Assembly: GCF_051278035.1 (NCBI RefSeq)
Contig: NZ_JBNMNU010000010.1
Location: forward strand, 1-42,275
Source of the DNA: Clostridium_AD sp051278035
GTDB lineage: Bacteria > Bacillota > Clostridia > Clostridiales > Clostridiaceae
DNA: 42,275 nt
Direction: 5' to 3'
Part shown: positions 32,415 to 39,201 of the stretch, piece by piece
Layout of the letters: the number at the start of each line of letters is the position of its first letter
How positions within the stretch are numbered: the stretch's first letter is position 1
Notes under the pieces: model-generated
The model's input: only the letters and a program-made list of their open reading frames with translations
Told to the model about the DNA's origin: nothing
Database searches by the model: none
Translations under genes and position numbers: made by a program

Positions 32415-34781
32415 ATGAATACTTTATTCCAAAATAGAAGAAAAATAATAGGCGTTTTAATTAATTCTTTTGATGGTTTCTACCAGACACCTCTTTGTGA
32501 GGGAATAAAAAAAGTTGCTGAAGAAAGAGATTTTGATGTGCTTTTTTTTGCGGGTGCAGCTCTTAATTCTCCTAATAGAGATGAAGCAAGTCAGAATGTT
32601 ATTTACGATTTAGTTAACACGGATAAACTGGATGGATTAATTATATGCCCAGGATTATTGCTTAATTATATTGGAATTGATAAATTTAATGAATTTTTAG
32701 AACCCTTTAGAACTATACCTATTGTTAGTATTGGAATCGATATTAATGATATTCCTAGCATAATTTTTGATAACAGAGAATGTATGCATCTAATGGTTAA
32801 TCATTTAATTGAACATCATAATTATACTGAAATAGCATTTATAACAGGTACTTCTTTAAATGCTGAATCAGTTATGAGGTTAGATGGATACAAAGATGCT
32901 TTAAAAGAACATAACATACCTATTGATAGTGCGCTTATTGTTGAAGGAGATTTTCATGAATTATCAGCAGTTAGAGCTATAGATGAGCTTATGATAAATA
33001 GGAATAAACGCCCACAGGTTATTGCGGTTTCAAATGATGAAATGGCAATCGAAGTGTTTTATCGTTTAAAAAAAATGGAAATTGAAGTAGGAAGAGATAT
33101 AGCATTAACTGGGTTCGATAATATTGAATCTGTAAAATCCTTCTCTCCTTCTTTTACTACTATTGAGCAGCCTATTTTTGAAATGGCATCCCTTGCGGCC
33201 AAATACATAGACACCATTTTAGATGGTGAGTCGGTACCAGAGTGTACTTCTTTAAACGGCAAGTTAATAATACGCGAATCCTGTGGTTGCTACAATATTA
33301 TAAAAAATAAGCCCCCCTTCACACTATCCTCTAGTTTAAGTACAGATACTTTTTATAATAGTGAATGCATTGATCTTGAAAATCACTTAACTAAAAAGCA
33401 ATCTTCCCTCGTCAATTTAATACTAACTGAGCTCTCAATACCTACAACTCAGATGTTAGACAACACAACAAAAATTATTGATTTATCAAATGCATTTATG
33501 AAAGATATAAAAGCTAAAAAAATAGATGGGGATTTTTTAGAGGAGTTTAAAGATGTTCTATTTGATTCATATACTATAAAGAAACACAATTATCCATGGA
33601 ATGAGACACTTTATGCTGTTCGTAACTTCACGCTTACTGTTATAAAACATCATGAGGTTTTAAGAGTAGCCGAACAAATCTTTTATTTGGCTAGCATTTT
33701 AATAGGTGATATTTTTAATAAAAGAGAATCCATAAAACATTTTAATTTCAAAAGAATGTATATAGGAACACGCGATATAATGAGCGATTTTAATACTATA
33801 GCAAATCTTGAGGAATTAACTAAAGTTATTATATCTGCTATGTCCTGGTACGAAATTAAACAATGCTATTTATGCATTTATGATAATCCTGTGACTACTT
33901 TGTTTAATAAAAATTTTAAATTACCAGCTAAGGTTAATTTAATTTTAGGATACAATGAAGGCCTCCTTGCTAAAACTCAGTGTTTAGATACACAAGACAT
34001 ACTACCTGACCAGTTTATGTATAAGGGAAAAAGAAATGAGCTAATATTCTTTCCACTAGTTACAGGTAAATACTATTTCGGATATATTGCCTTTGACATG
34101 AATGCATTTGATGAATTTGTTTATGAAACCTTTAGAGCGCAGATTAGTAATACACTAAAGATTCAAATGTTATTTAATGAGCGCATAAAAGCTGAAGAAC
34201 AATTGAATTTAGCTGTTATAGAACTGGAAAAAAGGAATGGTGAATTAAGAAACAATTATGTAATTGATGAATTAACAGGTATCTTCAATAGAAGAGGATT
34301 TTATATGCACGGTGGAAGTCTTTATAAGTCAGCTTCTATAACTGGTGGTAAAGCTGTTATGTGTTTTGGCGACCTGGATGGATTAAAGATAATCAATGAT
34401 ACTTATGGTCATAAAGAAGGTGACGGCGCTATTTTAACGGCAGCACTTATAATTAAGGAGTCCTTTGGACCAGATGATATAGTAGCTCGTATTGGTGGAG
34501 ATGAATTTTTAATAATTGCAGCAAATAAGTCCACTAAAGATGAAATTAATAAAATTTCAAACAATATTAAATATAATTTTGATAAATATAATTCCATTTC
34601 TAAAAAACCATATAAGTTATCTATTAGTTTAGGATTTTCAGTTTATACTCCTACCGCAAAACTTAGCTTTGACCAATTAATTCAAGGTGCGGACAAGGAA
34701 CTTTACAATCAAAAAAAGGGTGCCATCCATTTGGCACGTGGCACGTTGCAAAGCGTACATACTTTAAACACTGATACTTAA
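32415..34781 (+). CDS. LacI-type sugar-sensing domain fused to a diguanylate cyclase
   Basis: A 788-residue soluble protein. Residues about 10-295 are a LacI/periplasmic-binding-like ligand domain (IIGVLINSFDGFYQTPLCEGI, then FTTIEQPIFEMASLAA and IIRESCGC). There is no DNA-binding helix in front and no signal peptide. A helical and GAF-like middle region follows to about 610, then a GGDEF domain (DELTGIFNRRGF to the end). The catalytic RIGGDEF is intact (694-698) with FGDLDGLKIINDTYGH. The inhibitory RxxD site is GPDD, so product feedback at that site is probably lost. It should make c-di-GMP in response to a cytosolic sugar. ATG 32415 is preferred over an upstream ATG at 32316 because GGGGG lies 9 nt upstream and the extra residues are not conserved-looking. 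Confidence 0.9.
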   Translation: MNTLFQNRRKIIGVLINSFDGFYQTPLCEGIKKVAEERDFDVLFFAGAALNSPNRDEASQNVIYDLVNTDKLDGLIICPGLLLNYIGIDKFNEFLEPFRTIPIVSIGIDINDIPSIIFDNRECMHLMVNHLIEHHNYTEIAFITGTSLNAESVMRLDGYKDALKEHNIPIDSALIVEGDFHELSAVRAIDELMINRNKRPQVIAVSNDEMAIEVFYRLKKMEIEVGRDIALTGFDNIESVKSFSPSFTTIEQPIFEMASLAAKYIDTILDGESVPECTSLNGKLIIRESCGCYNIIKNKPPFTLSSSLSTDTFYNSECIDLENHLTKKQSSLVNLILTELSIPTTQMLDNTTKIIDLSNAFMKDIKAKKIDGDFLEEFKDVLFDSYTIKKHNYPWNETLYAVRNFTLTVIKHHEVLRVAEQIFYLASILIGDIFNKRESIKHFNFKRMYIGTRDIMSDFNTIANLEELTKVIISAMSWYEIKQCYLCIYDNPVTTLFNKNFKLPAKVNLILGYNEGLLAKTQCLDTQDILPDQFMYKGKRNELIFFPLVTGKYYFGYIAFDMNAFDEFVYETFRAQISNTLKIQMLFNERIKAEEQLNLAVIELEKRNGELRNNYVIDELTGIFNRRGFYMHGGSLYKSASITGGKAVMCFGDLDGLKIINDTYGHKEGDGAILTAALIIKESFGPDDIVARIGGDEFLIIAANKSTKDEINKISNNIKYNFDKYNSISKKPYKLSISLGFSVYTPTAKLSFDQLIQGADKELYNQKKGAIHLARGTLQSVHTLNTDT

Positions 34782-34805
34782 TAATAGTTCTTGAGTAATA
34801 ATTTA

Positions 34806-34833
34806 TTGGCTTGTCTATTTTAAGACAAGCCAA
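34806..34833. terminator. Bidirectional terminator
   Basis: Arms 34806-34815 and 34824-34833 (TTGGCTTGTC and its complement), then a short T-run. It lies between the GGDEF gene (plus) and manO (minus), which converge. Confidence 0.75.
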
Positions 34834-34878
34834 TTTTATCCTCAATATTGTCTAACATAGCATTTCTTAAGTAAATGC

Positions 34879-35253
34879 TTACTTCTTCTTAAATCTCGTT
34901 TGCACCCCTCTTTTAACCATATCAAAAAAACTTAGCGAATTAACCATATGAGCTGGATCAACATATTCTCGAATAGCTCGAAGTACTTTCTTTGGTTCTT
35001 TGGAAGAAAAAGTATAGGTGCCATTTTTCTTAGTTTTGATCGCATATCGTGGAATCCACTTTCCTTTTAGCAATATGGACGCAATGACACTGTCAACCTC
35101 TTCCCACGGAATTTGAATAAATTTATGAGAATCACGAGAATTATAAAACTCAAAACCTTTGTCTCCGATCATTATTTTCCCATAATCTGCAAAACCTGTA
35201 AAAGCAGTTGCATCAATTACTAGATCCACCTTTGTATTCAGTGATTGAACCAT
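34879..35253 (-). CDS. manO: ManO-like protein (DUF956) of the mannose PTS
   Basis: A 124-residue soluble protein of the DUF956 family. It begins MVQSLNTKVDLVIDATAFTG and has GDKGFEFYNSRD, IPWEEVDSVIASIL and RFAIKTKKNGTYTFSSKEPKKVLRAIR-like strands typical of the family (here RYAIKTKKNG). These genes nearly always follow man/mpt operons in Firmicutes. Their role appears regulatory but is not well defined. ATG with AGAGGTAG upstream. A terminator at 35338-35367 separates it from IID, so it depends on read-through or on its own promoter. Confidence 0.88.
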   Translation of the reverse strand: MVQSLNTKVDLVIDATAFTGFADYGKIMIGDKGFEFYNSRDSHKFIQIPWEEVDSVIASILLKGKWIPRYAIKTKKNGTYTFSSKEPKKVLRAIREYVDPAHMVNSLSFFDMVKRGVQTRFKKK

Positions 35254-35337
35254 ATGATCTACCTCTTTTCTATTTATACTTGTTACTATAGTATATAATA
35301 TACATTCTTAAAATTAAACATTTACATAGAAGGTAAT

Positions 35338-35367
35338 AAAAAAAACCCAGGCCCAAAAGCCCAGGTT
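35338..35367 (-). terminator. Terminator between IID and manO
   Basis: On the minus strand AAACCTGGGC (35367-35358) pairs with GCCTGGGTTT (35351-35342) including two G-U pairs, then a T-run. It lies 13 bp after the IID stop. Confidence 0.8.
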
Positions 35368-35379
35368 TATTTAAAAATA

Positions 35380-36291
35380 TTACATTAAACCGATTAAGTG
35401 GAAAATAATTCCGATTGCGAACAATCCAAAAATAATTGCAATTGGAGATACTTTCTTCTTAAGCAACCACATACAAAATAATGTAAGTAATAATCCTGCA
35501 AGTCCAGGAATTAATGAATCCAAGTTGTTTTGAAGTGTAGTAACCTTTTCAGCAGTTAATGACAAACCACCTGATTGTTGCAATAGAGCTTCTTTAATAC
35601 CGTCCGCCCCAGCAGGAAGTTTGCTCCATTCGATGAAGGCACCTTCTGCTAACTTAACAGTAGATACTATCGGTGTAAATACAACAGATACCCACCTGTT
35701 AACTAATGCTCCTAAAATGAACATACCAAGGATGGATGCTCCTTTTGTAATATCTTGTAGTAAACCACCTGATACATCTTCGGTAATACGAGAGCCCGCT
35801 TTGTAACCAAACTCTTGTGTATACCACATAAATGACATACGGATGATATTCCAAGCGAAGAAAAAGATAATTGGTCCAAGTATGTTACCACTTATAGCAA
35901 GTGCACCAGCTAATGCCCCTAAAATTGGTCTAACAGTAAACCAGAAAACTGGATCTCCTACGCCCGCTAAAGGGCCCATCATACCAACTTTAACACCTTG
36001 AATAGTTATGTCATCGATTGGCAAACCATTTGCACGGTCTTCTTCTAATGCTAATGTTACACCAATAACTGGTGAAGCCACATATGGATGAGTGTTAAAG
36101 AACTCCAAGTGACGTTTAAGTGCAGCTTTACGATCTTCTTTAGTCTTATATAATTTTTTGATTGCTGGTATTAATGAGTATGCCCAACCACCGTTTTGCA
36201 TTCTTTCATAGTTCCAAGAACCTTGAAGAAAAAATGAACGGAACCAAACAGAAATACGATCTTTTCTCGTTAGTTTTATTTTATTTGCCAT
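35380..36291 (-). CDS. manZ: PTS mannose-family IID permease component
   Basis: A 303-residue IID. SVWFRSFFLQGSWNYERMQNGGWAYSLIPAI (near 15-45) is the IID signature, then AAL..HLEFFNTHPYVASPVIGVTLALEE and GVKVGMMGPLAGVGDPVFWFTVRP. The C-terminus has two or three helices. Together with IIC it forms the sugar channel of the mannose-type PTS. ATG with GGGGGAG 9 nt upstream, 20 bp after IIC. Confidence 0.96.
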   Translation of the reverse strand: MANKIKLTRKDRISVWFRSFFLQGSWNYERMQNGGWAYSLIPAIKKLYKTKEDRKAALKRHLEFFNTHPYVASPVIGVTLALEEDRANGLPIDDITIQGVKVGMMGPLAGVGDPVFWFTVRPILGALAGALAISGNILGPIIFFFAWNIIRMSFMWYTQEFGYKAGSRITEDVSGGLLQDITKGASILGMFILGALVNRWVSVVFTPIVSTVKLAEGAFIEWSKLPAGADGIKEALLQQSGGLSLTAEKVTTLQNNLDSLIPGLAGLLLTLFCMWLLKKKVSPIAIIFGLFAIGIIFHLIGLM

Positions 36292-36311
36292 TTTCGTGTT
36301 CTCCCCCTTTC

Positions 36312-37118
36312 TTAGTAAGTGTCAATAATATCGCCTAATGGATCACCCATATTTGAACTTCCACCATTACCTGAGCCACCTTGTTTAGTAAGCGCTAAGT
36401 AAATAAGTGCCACGCACACACCGATTGTACCTAGTCCAATAAGTGTAATTTGAGTAATTGTTGCTAATACAAAACCGATTGCAAAGAATGGCCATACTTC
36501 TTTTGTAGCCATCATGTTGATTACCATTGCATAACCTACAGCTACGACCATTCCACCACCGATTGCGAGTCCACCTGTTAACCAAGTAGGCATAGCTTCA
36601 AGTAAATCACGAATCGGACCAGCACCAATTGCTAAAATTAAACCTGCTGGAATTGCTATACGTACACCCTGCATACAAATAGCAATAATTTGCCACATTT
36701 CAATTTTTTTGAAATCTCCTTGTTCAGCAGCTGCATCCATGAAATGTACAATCACAGTAGCAAGCGTACGAACAATAATTGTTAATAATAACCCTGCAAC
36801 TGCTAGCGGAACTGCAATAGCGATAGCTGCAGGAACTCCTGCTGTTCCTTGTCCACCAAGAACTAGAATAATTGCTGATGCAACAGATGCAAGCGCTGCA
36901 TCAGGTGCTACGGCAGCACCGATATTTGCCCAACCTAAAGCAATCATTTGAAGAGTACCACCTAATATTAAGGCTGGTAATAAGTTACCTGTAACTAAGC
37001 CAATTAACGTACAAGCAATTACTGGTTGGTGGAATTGAAATTGATCCAAGATACCTTCCATACCAGCAAGAAATGCTACGATAATGACTAATATTATTTG
37101 TATAATATTTAAATCCAT
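36312..37118 (-). CDS. manY: PTS mannose-family IIC permease component
   Basis: A 268-residue IIC with about eight helices. GMEGILDQFQFHQPVIACTLIGLVTGN (near 18-45) and GGTLQMIALGWANIGAAVAPDAALASVAS are the IIC-Man hallmarks. It ends in a glycine-rich tail (GGSGNGGSSNMGD). ATG with AGGAGG upstream, 36 bp after IIAB. Confidence 0.96.
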   Translation of the reverse strand: MDLNIIQIILVIIVAFLAGMEGILDQFQFHQPVIACTLIGLVTGNLLPALILGGTLQMIALGWANIGAAVAPDAALASVASAIILVLGGQGTAGVPAAIAIAVPLAVAGLLLTIIVRTLATVIVHFMDAAAEQGDFKKIEMWQIIAICMQGVRIAIPAGLILAIGAGPIRDLLEAMPTWLTGGLAIGGGMVVAVGYAMVINMMATKEVWPFFAIGFVLATITQITLIGLGTIGVCVALIYLALTKQGGSGNGGSSNMGDPLGDIIDTY

Positions 37119-37154
37119 GGTTATTAATCCTCCTTTTCCATTTAAATAGTTAAA

Positions 37155-38126
37155 TTATTTTAGTCTATTTAATTCCTCTTGGGCTTTTTTAAGTATTTCG
37201 TCCATATTTCCTTTTGAATCATTTGGAACTTTACGAACATCAAAAGTAAGTCCAGCTTGTTTAAGTTTACCAAAGGTATCAATATTTTCTTGACTAAAGG
37301 CAAGTACTTTGTTTGTTTGAACTTTACCCAGAGAATGGGCCATAGAGCCAACATTAATTGTCTTAAGTGGTACTCCACCTTCTACTGCTCTAAGTACATC
37401 TTCTGGATTTTCAAAAAGAAGCAATGCACGTTGTCCGCCAAAAGATTTATCATTTTTTGCCAGTTTAATCATTTGATTAACTGGAATAACATGAGCTTTA
37501 ACCCCTGGAGGAGCAGCTTGCGTGATAAGTTTACTACGAAGCTCATCTTTAGCTACTGCATCTGATACGACAATAATTCTTGTAGGTAGCACATCTTTTG
37601 ACCAAGCAGTCGCTATTTGTCCATGAAGCAGACGAGAGTCAATACGAGCTAAAACATATTCGAATGATCCAGGTTTACCTGCACTCGCACCGGTCGCTTT
37701 AGAAGAGTTACCAATATCTTCTGGTTCTAATTCTTCTGGCTTAACTTTAACCCCTTCTTTAGCTGGTTTTAAGATATAAGCCGCAATTTCCTGTGCGGAT
37801 TCCATAGAAGAACGTGAAGCATAAGCTTCAATTACCATTGGTAGATTCATACCAGCTACAATTGCCCATTTATCCTTATGTTCTTCAAATAGACTATTCG
37901 CTTGGTTGAATGGTGTACCGCCCCAAAGATCAACTAAGAGTAAAACCTCATCTTGGTTGTCAAAGGATGCAATTGCGTCTTTCATTTTTGCTTTAAGATC
38001 ATCAGGGCCTTCACTAGGCATCAACGTAACAGCTTGCACGTTTTCTTGTTCTCCGAAAATCATCGCACCAGATTGCAAGATGCCTTTAGCAAATTCTCCG
38101 TGACTAGCAAGAATAATTCCTACCAT
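37155..38126 (-). CDS. manX: PTS mannose-family IIAB
   Basis: A 323-residue fused IIA-IIB. IIA: phosphohistidine His9 in IILASHGEFAKG, with LLLVDLWGGTPFNQA. A linker at about 125-155 is rich in Glu/Ser/Gly. IIB: His168 in ARIDSRLLHGQIATAW, then VKAHVIPVNQM and NVGSMAHSLGK. It moves phosphate from HPr to the sugar imported by IIC-IID. Broad hexose specificity (mannose, glucose, glucosamine) is usual, but the substrate is not fixed by sequence. ATG with AGGGGGTA upstream. Confidence 0.96.
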   Translation of the reverse strand: MVGIILASHGEFAKGILQSGAMIFGEQENVQAVTLMPSEGPDDLKAKMKDAIASFDNQDEVLLLVDLWGGTPFNQANSLFEEHKDKWAIVAGMNLPMVIEAYASRSSMESAQEIAAYILKPAKEGVKVKPEELEPEDIGNSSKATGASAGKPGSFEYVLARIDSRLLHGQIATAWSKDVLPTRIIVVSDAVAKDELRSKLITQAAPPGVKAHVIPVNQMIKLAKNDKSFGGQRALLLFENPEDVLRAVEGGVPLKTINVGSMAHSLGKVQTNKVLAFSQENIDTFGKLKQAGLTFDVRKVPNDSKGNMDEILKKAQEELNRLK

Positions 38127-38409
38127 ATTTTATACCCCCTATTTTTTTATTTGCTACAGTAAAATTTATGTAAAAGTTTTGAAAAACCTGTAACCAAAAT
38201 TAATAATTATGATATATTTCAATTAATTTACGAATTGTAATAGCACTGGATTTAACTCCAGTTGTAGATTCTTGTTTTAATATTTTTTATAGCACATGAT
38301 AAGCAATGACAGCGATTACAACTAAAGCCCTTTTAATTTATATAGGCAATTATCGTCCAAAAACACACGCAAACTATAATAAAATGTTTATATCACAATA
38401 TAGTGCCTT
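38127..38409 (-). other. Gap between solo IIB and IIAB
   Basis: 283 bp without a gene. A small hairpin (38245-38262, arms ACTGGA/TCCAGT) has no T-run, so IIAB can be read from the sigma-54 promoter upstream of IIB. A sequence like a -24/-12 box (TTGGACG..TTGCC, minus strand 38361-38344) has 9 rather than 10 nt between GG and GC and is probably inactive. Confidence 0.5.
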
Positions 38410-38883
38410 TTATAGTCTTGTCATTAAATCTATTTTTGAATCAGAAGAAATTTTTCTTATTTCTAGTTCAATGCCCTTTTCACTTAATTTTTTGAAAGCT
38501 TCAATATCTGTATCATCTACCGATACTACATGAGTTATTTGTTTCTTTCCTTCTTTAAATGACATACCACCAATATTTACACTCTTTATGGCTACTCCAC
38601 CCTCAACCATTCTTAGAACATCAGTTGGATTAGTGAATAGAAATAGCACTCTATCGTCTTGGTGTTTTGGATTAAAATATGCTCTTATTGCTTCATCAAT
38701 TCCTACAACATTTGATTTAATTCCTGGAGGTGCAACTTGCTCTAAAAGTGTCTTTCTAATTAAGTCCTTTTTTACATCATCATTACATACAAGTATTCTT
38801 TGACATTTTGTGTGTTTCGACCAAATCGTTGCTACTTGACCATGTATTAATCTGTCATCAATTCTTGCTAACACTATATTCAA
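38410..38883 (-). CDS. Solo PTS mannose-family IIB protein
   Basis: A 157-residue IIB domain. The phosphohistidine is His14 in ARIDDRLIHGQVATIW, with QVAPPGIKSNVVGIDEAI and NIGGMSFKEGKKQ. It starts on TTG 38883, 8 nt after GAGGAGG. A longer open frame from 38952 would run over the sigma-54 promoter and is rejected. There is already a IIB domain in IIAB, so this extra one may act as a phosphate relay or as a sensor that phosphorylates LevR (as LevE does in B. subtilis), or be part of a second permease. It is the first gene after the -24/-12 promoter. Confidence 0.9.
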   Translation of the reverse strand: MNIVLARIDDRLIHGQVATIWSKHTKCQRILVCNDDVKKDLIRKTLLEQVAPPGIKSNVVGIDEAIRAYFNPKHQDDRVLFLFTNPTDVLRMVEGGVAIKSVNIGGMSFKEGKKQITHVVSVDDTDIEAFKKLSEKGIELEIRKISSDSKIDLMTRL

Positions 38884-39201
38884 TGAACAATCCTCCTCAT
38901 CTGCAATTTCACCTAAGTTGCCACACTTAATATATAGCAATTGTCGTGCCAAAACAGTGTATTGATATATTAAATCATCTGCTAGGTCGCTGCATATTAA
39001 CTACTTCATAAGGATATTTATACTCCCACTGAAGTTTTATTTCTTTTTAATTATTAATATTTTTCTATATTGATACACTTGTTCTATAGTTTCAATACTA
39101 ATTTTAATTTTCACTGATGAAAAAAGTGTATAAAAAGAGAAGTGTATCAATATATTGTCTAATATTGAAGGATGAATAGGATTACTTCACAATAATCCGC
39201 A
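38884..39201 (-). promoter_or_regulatory. Control region between levR and the IIB gene
   Basis: 318 bp without a gene. It holds the sigma-54 promoter (38952-38935) and three copies of the AGTGTATYRATA motif: 38956-38967 (plus), 39068-39079 (minus) and 39141-39152 (plus). A half copy lies at 39125-39131. The 39067-39080 and 39140-39153 copies form a perfect 14-bp inverted repeat. They lie about 140-230 bp upstream of the transcription start, the usual range for an upstream activating site. Confidence 0.6.
38935..38952 (-). promoter_or_regulatory. Sigma-54 (-24/-12) promoter
   Basis: Minus-strand TTGGCACGACAATTGCTA matches the consensus TGGCACG-N4-TTGCA/T with GG and GC separated by exactly 10 nt. 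The start point would be near 38925, about 40 nt before the TTG of the IIB gene. It fits the sigma-54 activator encoded just upstream. Confidence 0.9.

Noticed and set aside
34717..34756. TTGGCACGTGGCACGTTGCA at the end of the GGDEF gene looks like a sigma-54 promoter.
   Set aside because: The GG to GC distances are 6 or 13, not 10, and it lies inside coding sequence with only a terminator and a convergent gene downstream.
38344..38361. Second -24/-12-like box upstream of the IIAB gene (minus strand TTGGACG..TTGCC).
   Set aside because: Only 9 nt separate GG and GC and the -24 element lacks GCAC; sigma-54 tolerates this spacing change poorly. Left as a note in the gap entry.
38884..38952. 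A 23-residue longer N-terminus for the solo IIB.
   Set aside because: The extension runs over the sigma-54 promoter and the expected transcript start; GAGGAGG fits TTG 38883.
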